A DNA stretch of 64,000 nucleotides. Origin: Ophiobolus disseminans. Lineage: Eukaryota; Ascomycota; Dothideomycetes; Pleosporales; Phaeosphaeriaceae. Shown here one piece after another: positions 20,780-32,004 of the stretch. The stretch spans positions 1,011,531 through 1,075,530 of the forward strand of contig MU006219.1 in assembly GCA_010093685.1 (NCBI GenBank). The letters run 5' to 3'. Below the pieces are notes generated by a model, which saw only the letters and a list, made by a program, of their open reading frames with translations, was not told where the DNA came from and searched no databases. The position numbers and the translations under genes are program-made. Every line of letters begins with the position of its first letter. Within the stretch, counting starts at the first letter, position 1.

Positions 20780-23667
20780 ATGGATAAAATACCACCACTG
20801 ACTATCTCCCCTGTGCTCAGAGAAGCCGCTGAGCTCAAGGTCGAAGAGCTCAACCGAGCCAAAGATGCGTTTAAGCGCCGCTATCATCTTGATGCTCGAC
20901 GCTCCACGGAACCCAACACTATTGCGAGGGTCAAATCCTTGATCGAGAATGTCAGCAAACTCAACCCTGACAAGGTGGACGAAGATGATCTCGCCATCAT
21001 GCGTCGTTATGTTGACCAAGCCACCGACGACCAATCTGTCTCCGATTCGAAGCTGCTGAAATTTGAGGAGCTGATCTGCAGTAAACTCCGAAAACACCTC
21101 AATCGTATGGATATATCCACGCTTCACATAAAGCTCATGGAAGAGGTCATGAACGCCAATGGCCCTAGAGATGACTTGACTGCCAAGCTTGCTGGTGTCG
21201 ATCTCGAAGATGACTTTGAAGTGGTCGAGACCGGTCTTGATGAAGTACTCGAGAAGTTCGAGAAGGAGACGTTTACCGCAGATGAGGTGGATGTTGTCGC
21301 CATCGAGGACTATCTATCCAGCCTCTTTGCAGACCAAAAAGACAAGCAAGATCTCAACGACATCCGAGTTGCCCTACGAGAATACAGCGAAGACGGAGAG
21401 GCCGATGGAGTTGACATCGACCAGGACTTCCTGATGTGGTGCATTGTAGACCTCCTCAAGAGCGACAGCATTGACAATGATGGGAAGAAGACACTCCAAG
21501 GTTACCTGCAGTCGCCCATTGCTTTGCGGGAGTTGGTTTCCATGATCAACATGAAGTCGATACGCAACTGGGAGTACAAAGATGCCGACAAGGGTTTAGC
21601 TGTCAAGGCTCAACAAAACCCAGAAGGACAGCACTGCATCGTGGTGGAAGAGAACATCATCGATATGCTGTTCTTGCACAGCATGGGCTATACTTGGGCA
21701 ATGAGGCTCAAGAACAGCCTGTCCGATTTCGCTCGACGTTGCAATTGTTTCAACACTGAAGGCAAGTCAACTATGTGCAAACCGATCGTAAGACACACGC
21801 TGATTTGATAACCTCATTAGAATTGTCGATGGAGGAGGCAAACAAGCGCGAATACTTCCTCGGCCGAAACCCGTCGAAACCCGTCCCGGCAGCCGTCACG
21901 CCGTCCATATGCACCGTCTGCCATCCATATTACCCACCGGCGCCGATGCCACCACCACCACCAATGCCAATGCCAATGTCAATTCCGATGAACATTGGCC
22001 CACCGCCCCCACCCATTATCGTCATTGGGAAGAAAAAGAAGTCCACCTTCCGCCCCTGGATGTCGGCTGTACCTCCCCCACCAAGCCGCGGTAGCCTCGC
22101 TAGTACACGTAACAATTTCTATAAAAAAGACTTCTTCATGTCCCGGTTGCCGACTGAGGATGGATGCACGCCAAATGTGGCACAATCAGAAGAAGTTCAG
22201 GCGAATCTAATGAAGACACTGGCAGCTGAGTCGAAGCTTCGAGAGGCATTTGATGGTCTTGTTTATGCCGGGTCAGCCAAGCTTGAGTCACTCGCCTCTT
22301 CCCTCCCGCACAAGACGGTGTTGACTGTCCTCAAATTTCTGGGAGTTCCCGAAATGTCATTGGACTTCTTTGAGCGTTTCCTCTGCACCAAGTTGAACAT
22401 CGGCCCGGCTGTGCGAGGGGCCGCAGATCGCGTTCTGCCCCGCGCCCGAGGCGTCCCAGAAGGCCATGCCCTCGAACTGTTCTTCACTGAAGCAGTCATG
22501 TTCTTCCTTGAGGTAGTTGTTCGCCAGAAGACTGGTTCATTTCTGTACCGACTGAAAAATGACTGCTACTTTGTCGGCACGTATGATCAGCACGAAGAAT
22601 ACGAAGCTCAGGTTGCTGAATTTGCCGACGTCCTGGGACTGGAAGCTTCTTTCAAGCAGACCCAAGCAATTGGCTTCCTAGACTTCACTCGTCCAGTGAC
22701 CACCATTGACGACTCCAAAGTCGAGGCCTATGCGCGCCGTGTCAAGAAGCAGCTCAGTTCTTGCAACACCATCCTCGATTGGGTACGCGTATGGAACAAC
22801 ACTATTGGCACATACGCTGCTCACCTCTTTGGACCACTTGCTGACATCTTTGGCGCACCTCACCTGAACGCCGTGAGGAGTGCGTATAAGCGCATCTTCG
22901 AGATTGTTCTAGACGGCAGAGACCTTACCAATCACGTCAAGAATCTTCTGGTCGCGCGTTCCATGTGCCCCTTTCCTGAGATGTCGTCTCTCGAAGCATT
23001 CATCTACCTGCCGCAACCATATGGCGGTCTCGGCGTGAAGAACCCTTTCATCACACTCAAGCTTGCACACGAGCTTCGTGAGAAGCCCGATGAGCTGATC
23101 ACAAAGTACATAGAAGCCGAAGATGCGTACTATATGCGCGCAGCCGAGAACTGGGCCCTCCTTCCAGCCGATGCACATGCTCGCAAGATCGAAGCCATCT
23201 ACCAGAACAACGAGGAGCGAATCACCGCCTCCCTTGGCGCAGCTCGAGAGCTCGGAATCTTCATGACCAAAGATGAGCTCACTGAACACCGTGAACGCGC
23301 CTCATATCCAGTGCTTCCAATCCCACCACCGCCTCCGTCCGTCTACACCTTCACGCAAGCTCCATCGCTCACGAACCTCTATACCGAGCTTCTCAACGAG
23401 CCCAACGATGATATACTGTGCAGTGACAAGGTCGACGACGAGGTACGTCATCTATCGGGTAAGGGCGACATGAGGTCCTGGAACAAGTTGAGTGGTGAGG
23501 ACAAATGGGTGCTGCAGTTGTACGGCGATGAATGCTTTGAACGGTACGGCGGATTGGAGATGTGGGTTAGGGAGTACGTGCCGCAAGAGGTGTTGAAGGC
23601 CGTCAGGGGAGCAGAATGGGATGATAATGACAATGATGATGAGAGCAGCTATATGTCGGAATGTTGA
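20780..23667 (+). CDS. cellular reverse-transcriptase-like protein (rvt-like), probably non-catalytic
   Basis: Exons 20780..21761 and 21821..23667 give 942 aa. The 59-nt intron is GC-AG (GCAAGT donor, ATTAG acceptor). The N-terminal third is acidic and helical. A Pro/Met-rich linker lies near residues 355-405. Residues about 450-640 read like an RT palm: motif A-like SLPHKTVLTVLKFLGVP, motif B RGVPEGHALE, motif C LYRLKNDCYFVG, then ADVLGLEASFKQT resembling motif D. A later QPYGGLGVKNPF block is typical of fungal members. The motif A acid is not seen in AKLESLASSLPH, and the motif C pair is ND instead of DD, so polymerase activity is doubtful. No terminal repeats, endonuclease or gag frame are seen, which argues against an active retroelement. 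The family assignment is from memory of motifs. Confidence 0.65.
21762..21820 (+). other. GC-AG intron in the RT-like gene
   Basis: The donor reads AG|GCAAGT and the acceptor CATTAG. Length 59 nt changes frame exactly as needed between the two long open frames, giving NTEELSMEEANKREYF. The only GT alternative in the gap would make a 33-nt intron, which is too short. Confidence 0.7.
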
Positions 23668-24278
23668 CGGTGAGGGAGGTACTGGGATGAAGTCAAGAGG
23701 GTAATTTGTTCTTGCGAGGGGATAGGATTGTTGACGACTTTTCTTTTTCATCTTGTTTGTCTCTCATACGCGGTCACGAGGTTATGCTGTATGATCAAGT
23801 GCTTTTGTACTTGCGGGATATTCTCATGAATCTTTAACTACTCAGCTTTCACGTCTCCCATCCACTTTCAGCCTAGACAAGGAATGCACTCTCATGTTTC
23901 GCCGCGTCTGCACTTCCTGGCCTAACATGGTTGGTGAGGTGGTGAGGAGATCTTGCATCAGACGAAAAGGACATTTATGGTGAGTGCTCACTCTCCAGGC
24001 AAGAGCCACACGTGCATGTTCAACGATAAGAAGCGATCAGGATTAGGATGCTATGGAGGGCTTCATTGTTCATTGTTCTATAGTCTTATCCGTCACAGTC
24101 ATAGACGAAACCAATCCATGTGTTCTACAGCCTGTTCTAGTATGAGAACGGTGGAACGCGTTGCGTGAGTGTCGGTGGTCGTGGCTTCCGTTCTGGGTGC
24201 GCTAGTCAGGGTCTACGAAAGGTCTACTTTGAGCTCAAAAGCCCCTATCAACCGAACCCTCACCACCACACAGCCAAT
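23668..24278. other. intergenic, nothing recognised
   Basis: About 600 bp between the RT-like gene and the decayed repeat gene. No supported frame or repeat. Confidence 0.45.
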
Positions 24279-25553
24279 ATGGCCCCTCCTAGGCAGTCCG
24301 TGACGGCGAGAAACCTTCGGACGACCGAGGACTTTCTTCTGGCGCTGCATACAGCTGAGGCAAAATACGACCTCACCCAGTTTGTGGAAGATGGCGATCT
24401 CGCCGACAAGTAGATCTAGGCACAGATGGCGAAGCTGTAGAGGCTCAAAGCCGAACAGCAACGCATCGACAGAAACGACCCGAGCCATCCGGTGGTGCGA
24501 CTACGGGAGCGCGCTTCTGCCGTGCTGAACACGGTGGAGTTGGTCTGCAGTGCTTTCGGTAGCGCGCTGGAGATTGAGTAACCGACAGTCAGTGCACCAT
24601 CCGTTACTGACTCAATAACAGGCCAAGGACAACCCATGTCGCCAGGAGAATACTCAAATGCAGCAAGTGTACGACCAGTCCACCGTGCGGCACGAGCGGC
24701 TGAAGCAGTTTTGTTCGAATCTGCAGGAGACCATCGATGGTCCGTCGTCACATGAACAACCTCAGTCCAGTCTCCAGGACCTGAAGGTGCGCATGCCGGC
24801 GCGTCTGGGCTGCTCTACAAAGCTACCAAGTATGACGCTGTGCAGTCGTGGAATGACAGTGTGGGTGGGTTCGAACAGCTTCAGACGAGGGTGACGCAGT
24901 CAAGTTCTGCAGCACCACTTGTCGATTTGCTCAAAGGCGACCAGTGGACCTTGTTAGCAGACCTCCTGAAAGTGAACGGCGGCCTTGAAGGGCTCAAGAC
25001 GAGGGTGACGCAGTCAAGTTCTGCGGCACCTCTTGTCGACTTGCTCAAGGGTGACGAATGGCTCAACCTGGCAGAGCTGTTGAAGAAGTATGGTGATCTC
25101 AAAGAGCTCAAAGCGAGGGTGACGCAGTCAAGTTCTGCGGCATCACTTGTCGACTTGCTCAAAGAGAGTCACGGAGAGTTCAATGGGTCCGAGGGGAGAC
25201 TAACAGGGTCACTCATGGAATTGAGCGATATATCTGAAACACTCCTGTCATACTTCAAAGAGATCGAGGACATTGCGGGACTGGATCACCAGGACACGGT
25301 ATATGCTCTATCCACGAATATTGACCCACAGCTCACGGAAATCCTCGCAAACGAGCGTGAATCGATGCGAGTTGTTGAGACGATTTTCCCGGCAGCTTCA
25401 AAGATCGCGAAAGATCTGGTCACATGCCAAAAGCAAAACGCCTTGCTTGCGACCAAGATCGAGGAGTTTGAGAGCGAGATCCGAGTCAAGGACAATGCGA
25501 TTAAGCTCTATAGAGACCGCATCAAACAGGATGCGGGTATTGATCCCGCATAG
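24279..25553 (+). pseudogene. decayed coiled-coil gene with 38-residue repeats
   Basis: The frame begins MAPPRQSVTARNLRTTEDF and would run on, but three TAG codons (24412-24450), each at a place where CAG would fit, interrupt it. The text after them (RLKAEQQRIDRNDPSHPVVRL) is clearly the same protein. Near 24581 an intron-like GTAACC...CTGAC...AACAG is present, but the next open frame (QQVYDQSTVRHERLKQF) is out of phase, and another one-base shift near 24790 leads to the last frame (to 25553). That frame carries three 38-aa repeats (RVTQSSSAAPLVDLLKGD core) and a helical, probably coiled-coil end (TKIEEFESEIRVKDNAIKLY). Function is unknown. The stops fit C-to-T decay. Confidence 0.6.
24885..25226 (+). 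repeat. three tandem 114-bp repeats
   Basis: Units start at 24885, 24999 and 25113, exactly 114 bp apart. The first half of each (ACGAGGGTGACGCAGTCAAG onwards, about 58 bp) is nearly identical. The second half varies more. In frame each encodes a 38-residue unit. Confidence 0.85.
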
Positions 25554-25599
25554 TTGTAGAGGCTTGCAACTATCTGTATTGACTCTCTGGACTCGCTCT

Positions 25600-25756
25600 G
25601 CAGGCGCCGCTGTCAACAGCGTTGTCATGCGACTAACAAACTTTCAGAACATACTCTTTTTGTAGACGCTGCTGTCAACAGCGTCGTCATGCAACCAACT
25701 AACCGCCACAAGAGACTCTTCCGCAGGCGCCGTTGTCAACAGCGTCACCATGCAAG
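25600..25756 (+). repeat. three hairpin-forming repeats, period 61-62 bp
   Basis: A 34-bp element occurs at 25600..25633, 25662..25695 and 25723..25756. The shared core is GCTGTCAACAGCGT followed by a CATGC. Each core can fold: CGCTGT-CA-ACAGCG in copy 1, and GACGCTG...CAGCGTC in copy 2. The spacers carry ACTAAC and pyrimidine-rich CAG/TAG ends, so each unit also resembles a 3' splice region. They lie just after the decayed coiled-coil gene. Confidence 0.75.
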
Positions 25757-25839
25757 TAGAAAGACCGAGATGTGAACGGAGGCAAGGGTGATGTTCAAGA
25801 ACAAAACCGACCGTAGATAGCGTCATCGATAACAAGTTT

Positions 25840-26440
25840 TAAAGGTATCTTTCCCACCACAGTCGAGCTTCTCACTTCTTCCGAAATAAGACAAGCTACA
25901 ATCCCCGCGTATGGTGTTATTTCCTACCCTTTCCCGCTTAAGAACTTCAGAGTTCTTCTTGAAGAATTGCTAAATAAGACGATCAAAGTCGCTGGCTTAA
26001 AGAGCAAGGAGAAGGCGTGTTTCAACAACTTCCATAAAGCTGTTGCGAATGCTGATGCGAAAGTCAACGGCAACCGCAAGTACGAAGGAGCTCGTATTAG
26101 GTGACGCACCGATGTTAACGAATGTGCTACAATTACATAGTACTGAGGTAGATAAGTATTTATATATTCTAGTGTATAGAGGCCTGTCTACCTTAACATC
26201 TTTATTAGAATTTCTTAAAGCCTTTATAGTGTTGTGAAGATATACAGGCTTCTTGCTAAGGTTCTTGCAGCACTTTGTGGTGCATCACTAAATACAAGCT
26301 CCTTCGCAGGGGGCTTCAGGCTATAAAGAAGATTTAGTGGCTAGCTGTGTTGCTTTCGACAACAAGAACCAGATAGTAGGTATTCCTAATGCAAAAGCTT
26401 AGTATCCAAAGCATTTCGTACATTGAGGTGGACATGAAAT
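25840..26440. other. AT-rich relic, probably decayed mobile-element DNA
   Basis: Base composition changes abruptly to AT-rich, with many TA-rich words (TATTTATATATTCTAG, TTATTAGAATTTCTTAAAG). Short broken frames such as LLNKTIKVAG are on the plus strand, but no intact ORF. This is what RIP-mutated or otherwise decayed transposon fragments look like in these fungi. No terminal repeat could be found, so the element type is unknown. Confidence 0.4.
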
Positions 26441-26481
26441 GTGCATCTTAGGATATGAAACATCCATCCCATATCCACCCC

Positions 26482-28970
26482 TCACGCCACATCAACACCA
26501 AAATACCCATACTCGCCCCCATCCCGATAATCATCCTGCTCCTGCAGCGCCTGCTCGCCGCCCGCCCAAGGCAAATACACAGGCGGATCCATCTGCCGCT
26601 GACCCTCAATGTGTTCGTTTCCAAAAACGCCCGCCACGTCTGTCCAGACGAACGGATCGGCCATGTTATTCGCGACAACGATGCTGTGTACGATCTGGTA
26701 CGCGCGCTTAGCCGTGTCGTTTGTTTCGCGCATGTATCCGAGCCAGGTGATGAGTTTCTTGGCGCTGACGACGGATCCTGCGTATGAGGATAAGAAGTGT
26801 GGGCGGCAGGATATGCCGATGAGGAGGATTGTGAGGGATTGCATTACTGGTGTGAGGGTTAGATGGTGATTTGCTGTGGTGTGGTTGGATGTTTCTTACT
26901 GTTGTGCATTATAGTCCACCATGGCCCCTTGTGATATACCAAGTCAAGATTCACGTCATCGGGTAGGAGCGAGGCAACGTCTTGTGCAGTCTGTATGCAT
27001 GTCTCCGCGACGTCTTGGTCGAAGGCTGTGAACTCGCTAGATCCTGTTTCGAAACAACGCTCAATTCGTCGCAGCGAGGGCCGCGTTATGAGTATTCTCA
27101 GGCGGTAGTACTGCTTTCTAAGCATGCGTTGCTGCCCGTCGAGATCCGGTATAGTATACGATCCCTCTGGATTTGGGGGCATAGCGTCAAGCGCCCATTC
27201 GTCGAGCTCCGAGTTCATCGACATGATGATCGCGTGCGCTTGTGCCCAGGAACGGGGTGTTCTCCGCCTAGTGTACAGGGTCGATAGTACCTCTTGCGTA
27301 ATAACAGCCAAGCGAACTTGAGCATCCGGGAATAAAATGGGAAGTGCAACGGTGGAGATTGTTTTCCGCGGATCATCTTCCATGTCACTGGGAAGTGGCG
27401 TCGTGATGTCGTCACTGCGAAGTATACATGGTCTGCCAGTCATGGAGCTAAGGAGGCTCTCCAGATGATGGAGGCTCCACCAGGTTTGTGTGACAACTAG
27501 TGCTTGCTGCAAATTTCCTGATAAGATTTGCGCCTGTGTATGGAAGCCGAGAGCGATAGCAAATCGCATTGCGGTCCCAACCGTCACCCATGCTCTATGA
27601 CAAGTTAGTAAGGGCTTATCAAACGGGATGCGAAGGACGACGATGCATAGTAAGTTTGGTGGTTTGCATGCATGTCTAGCTGTACGTACCTATTGACGTG
27701 ACCGATGGACATATAATAGAAGGCGAGCAGTCCAAAAGCCTGTGTGCTGTGTTAGTATATGAGCAGAGAAGCGCCTCAGATGACAAACTTGTATCAGTGG
27801 CAAGTCCGGTTTTGCAAGCATTATAGCGCTATCTTCGAGATCTAAAAACTGCCGTGCACTCGACAAGTAGACGTTCTCATCGTGGTCACCATGCCATGGT
27901 GCATTGATCAAGCGAGAGAATCGCGTACCAATGGCAAGTACCAAATGGACAATCGCAAACCATCTTTGCGGATACGTCACGGGCTCTCCGCTTCGTACTG
28001 AATCGTAGTAGAGATGGAGTTGATGGGAGATATCGGTGGGTATTATCGGAAATGTGACCTGCACTGTCTGGTAGTAGCACTGAAACAGCAAGGTCGCTGT
28101 TATCTCTGGTGGTAGATTGAAGGGGTTCTGTTGCTCTACCATCCGAACGCCGCAGTGGTCCTGATAGAAGTTTGTTTCGCCCAGCTGGGTAAACACAGTG
28201 GATGGAGGCAAGTTGGCGAGCGGCTGTACTCGAGACTTCAGATTACGAAGCCAAACGACTTCGCATATATGCCCAAGATATCCCGTATTATGTGTATCCA
28301 GGACCTGCGTAGGATCCTCGGGCAGGAAATCGATATCGTAGCTTGATTCCGGACGCATCGAAATGATCGGAGTGTCTACTGCCGAGGACGCACGCTCCAT
28401 ATCTGGAGTGTTCAGTGTGGGTGTGGGTACGGGTGATGCTTGTAAGGAAGTTGGCTTTCGTGATCGTTCTGGAAGAGAAACGGTCTGAAGTCGGACGGAA
28501 GATGCAGCCGAGCTAGGCTCAGGGGAGTCGATGTCGTCTTCTGACTTTACATAGTTAGTTCGAGTAATATGGTCACATTCAGTGAGAGAACGGACTGGGA
28601 ATATGCCAAAGGCGTCGTGCCGTTCACTCACATCATTGTTGAGTGCGGTCTCGATCATCGATCTATCCTCTTCATCCACGCGGCCGCTCAGTTCTCTGAG
28701 AAGAGAGATGAGGTGTTCGTTCTTGTCCATTACCCTATGCCCCGTCAAAACACGCTGTAAAAAGCCAGGCTAAGCACATAGGACGAACGTTGTAAGCTGA
28801 TCTTTTCGTGTAGCTTCGTAAACACATGGTTTATTGACCTTTTCGCAAAAGCTGCAGCGCGGAAGGCCGCCACTACACTTCACTTCTTCAGACTGAATGT
28901 CAGCACGATCCCACTAATTTGACTGTGGATTTTGCTCACTTCTCTTGTGGCAATTTCGACATGCGCGCAT
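26482..28970 (-). CDS. Zn2Cys6 transcription factor with Fungal_trans domain
   Basis: Six exons are predicted: 28940..28970, 28824..28885, 27789..28754, 27690..27739, 26900..27594 and 26482..26846, giving 722 aa. The N-terminal zinc cluster is complete, with cysteines at 4, 7, 14, 21, 24 and 31 (CX2CX6CX6CX2CX6C; CRNCHKRKVKC start). Exon 2 ends right after the last Cys. The middle homology region shows TLLFQCYYQTVQVTFPIIP, AFGLLAFYYMSIGHVNRAW, and RPCILRSDDITTPLP, typical of PF04082. It should bind CGG-type sites and activate or repress pathway genes. The target is unknown; no metabolic cluster sits beside it. The intron at 28755..28823 (GTTTAC donor) is the least certain join. Confidence 0.85.
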
Positions 28971-31221
28971 TACTCGATCTCGATGTCGCGTCTGCGCCTT
29001 GCCTGGCTGTTTCTCTGGACGAGGAAGCCGGGGTATGGGGACTTCTACTCAAAAAGATACCGCAATTAGCGAAAGGTGTTTAACAAACCTGCGGGACCCA
29101 TGGAGTTGTGACCAGGGGTAAGGATCCATATCCATCTCAAATTCGAATGTCTCGTGCAGAGAACGTGGAAGTAGGCTTACTGTCCAAAGTATTAGTCCTG
29201 ACGTCCTAGTGGCACTTGATCAATATCATACCTAAATGGCAGCCCTAATGGGCCAATAATGGGCTCCTGTCGATTGTTGCCCTGCATTGGGTAATTCGTT
29301 TCGAGGTGACTGAGGGTGAGTCGACACAAAGGATGCCCGCGCGCCAATATCTCGCCTAGTTTACCGGAAAGGACAACGACTGCTGTGGCGCTGGCCAAGA
29401 AGAGCCCGAAACTCAGAAAGTTATTTAGTAGAGTGGGAACCCCTCTTGTGGCTATGTACGTCGTTGCATCTTGAGCATTCGACAGCCAGACAACGCAACA
29501 GGCATCCTTTTTGGGTGCCAAAGCTTTTGACTAGAGAGAAGGGCTGAAAAGCCCTAGGCTTCTACAATATATCTAGGCGATCTAGACAGAGAGCGACGAC
29601 GTCGGAAGTGCACCTTGGCCGGCTTCCGCCGTTGATTGGCTACGGTGCACATTCCCGAGCAACGACCTTGCCATGTCAATTGGAAATTCATTTCGCAGAA
29701 GCCCATGCTACAGATTCTAGGTTCAGTTGCAACCCAGAGCCCTGGAGAGTCTCGGGCCGTGTGCATGTATCTGGGCAGTATGCAGAGGATCCGCGAGGAG
29801 AGAATGTCTTTGTAACACTGTAAACCCCTGATACTGGATAGTCTAGGGCTATTTGCACAAACATCAGCGTCCATACCGGTGTCCATGTTGCCAGGCCATC
29901 AGGGTCAAGCGGAGGATCCACCTGGGCGTCTTTAGTTGGAGTCTAAACGGGCGGGAGGTCTATTCCGCTCGTATCGGTACCATACTTCAGTGGGTATGCC
30001 ACCCGGCTGCTAGACAATTTTATTGTCGCGACGAGGCTGTTGTCCTTGCATGAACATGCACAATGGCGCATTTGATCAGGCTAGTATAGGCGAACATCGC
30101 GCGATCGCACGATCAAGTACAGGTATGCCCCTGTGGTCTCTGCGACGGCGATTGGTCGTGTGCAGGTGGTCTTTTTGGGGCTGTAATATGGGCATGCCAA
30201 ACTCTAATGTGGAAGCGCTACGCAAACTTTCTCCGCGGTTGGGACGTAAGGGCGTTGGTGGCAGCGGCAAAGATGACGATAAGATCGTCCGGACGGGACG
30301 GAGACAATTCCTACAGTTACCGGCGCATTTTAAGCGAGTCGGCTACTAGCACGTGGCGACAGCTACTCAACTTGAGATTAGTGATATGGTTGGGAAAGGT
30401 TACGAATTTGGTGAATCTTTGACCAAATGATCAACATCCTTGAATCAGACTAGTTCAAGCTATGTACCATTGTTGACAAGTTTGAACGGTGGCAAGCGGT
30501 CGTGGTTTCTTGATCCCGAGCTCCTGAGGTCGTCTTTGCCGGACGCCGAGATTCCTCGTGTACTCCAGTAACAACGCCTCCACTGCAAAACACGTCTCTT
30601 GAGAGCCCCTTATTTCCACAGCGCCGGCTTATAAATTCTGAGGTTCGGTAATGCGGTGTCACCAGGTACCAAGCTGCTAGTGGGTCACTGCACATAGCGT
30701 GCTCCTTCCAAGGTGCCACTGGTTTCTTCATTTCCACCCTCTCATGAAGGTTTCTAGATCCGATCAACCTCGGAAATCGCGCATGAGATATCGCTGTGCC
30801 AAGTTATGTGGATGGGTTGTTCAGGATCGACCCTTTTGGAATGAAGACTCGCATGTAGATCCCCTACACGGCAGACGGGAGAATGCAAATCGTTCATCAA
30901 GCGAAGGATTTCAGTTGTCTAGGATCAAAGGTTGAGCAGCAAACCCCTATCCTATCGAACTAGTCTCTCTGTCTCTTCCCATTTGCGTCCGTAGCTTGCC
31001 TTCTACGAGAGGATATACTAGAGGAGCATAATATACGCATTTAACCAATAGCAGGACAGGCCAACCTAGCTTAAGTGTGGCTTGTTATAGCTTACTGCTA
31101 AATAAAGTAAGTTTATTCAACAACTCATCTTTCGAACACATCTCGTGATACTGTGTAGACTGCCTTTTTTGGGGGGGAAATCCACTCACGCACTCCTGTC
31201 CTCAATTCCTTCCCACCTCAG
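28971..31221. other. long gene-poor region
   Basis: About 2.2 kb. The minus strand has two frames of about 110 codons (29192..29521 and 29554..29886), but both lack a proper ATG context or motif. The first contains one hydrophobic segment (NFLSFGLFLASATAVVVL). They could be remnants of a gene. Around 31010-31130 the sequence becomes TA-rich (for example TTATAGCTTACTGCTAAATA), similar to decayed repeats. A G8 run lies near 31171. Confidence 0.35.
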
Positions 31222-32004
31222 TCAATCAAGCTCTTCCCCCCAATCCATCTTCATCCACGCAACTCCAGCTATCTCCAATAACCCTCTGCTCGCAACCTGC
31301 TTTTGATACCAGCCCGGAGTAATCTCGCCAGGTGCACACATGTAATCTTCCAGCTGGAGCAGCTTCTCAACGCGCTCTGTCTTCGATCCATCCCAAGCCT
31401 TTTGCAAGGCAGCACGTAGTCCTTGCACCTGTTTGAGAACAGCGTCCCACGTGCATACTGAACCTGAACCTTGCAGCCCATCTCGAGCCAGACACGCAAA
31501 GACCAAGTGTCGAAGCTCGATTCTGGTACTCGCATTTTGAAATGCGTACATCCCGATAGCAGGCGTGATCACCAGACCTGTTTTGCCAGATGGAGGCATC
31601 GCACATGTCTCATACAAGTATCGCATACATTCGTCTCTTAGCACCAAACAAGGCCCTCCTAAGCGATGCGCAAGGACCCAGACCTTGATCGCAATGGGCA
31701 CGCCCTCTTTATCCTTGGTCTTAATCTTCTTCTCCAGCTCTGCGCCGCGCTGGTGGCATGGCTTTGCTTGCTCGTAGTTCATCCACGTAATCAGCAGCTC
31801 CATAGCCGCAGGGTCATCGTGTGGTAAGCATATAGTTCGTGACGGCTCAGCTTTTTCGATCAGGGTCCGGAGGTAGGGTGAGTTGAAGCAGAGTTGTCGT
31901 TTTGGTAGCAGGTAGGGCTGAGGACGGCAGGTTGGACCGACGAGGACTTTGATGATCTCGGCGGCTTTTGATGTTTGCACCGGTGCTGAAAGTTGAGTTT
32001 GCAT
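31222..32004 (-). CDS. BTB/POZ domain protein
   Basis: A single intact exon encodes 260 aa. Residues about 14-90 fit a fungal BTB fold: EIIKVLVGPTC as first strand, LLPKRQLCFNSPYLRTLIEKAE as the helix pair, and CLPHDDPAAMELLITWMNYE. A helical C-terminal part follows (KVWVLAHRLGGPCLVLRDECMRYLYE), as in BACK-like extensions. BTB proteins dimerise and often recruit Cul3 ubiquitin ligase or act as scaffolds. No second domain such as Kelch or zinc finger is present, so the partner is unknown. Confidence 0.8.
   Translation of the reverse strand: MQTQLSAPVQTSKAAEIIKVLVGPTCRPQPYLLPKRQLCFNSPYLRTLIEKAEPSRTICLPHDDPAAMELLITWMNYEQAKPCHQRGAELEKKIKTKDKEGVPIAIKVWVLAHRLGGPCLVLRDECMRYLYETCAMPPSGKTGLVITPAIGMYAFQNASTRIELRHLVFACLARDGLQGSGSVCTWDAVLKQVQGLRAALQKAWDGSKTERVEKLLQLEDYMCAPGEITPGWYQKQVASRGLLEIAGVAWMKMDWGEELD

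Noticed and set aside
20780..23667. RT-like gene as an active retrotransposon
   Set aside because: No terminal repeats, gag, endonuclease or RNase H; catalytic acids apparently absent; spliced gene.
24860..24885. tRNA B-box-like GGGTTCGAAC
   Set aside because: No acceptor stem, A box or cloverleaf around it; it is part of the decayed coiled-coil gene.
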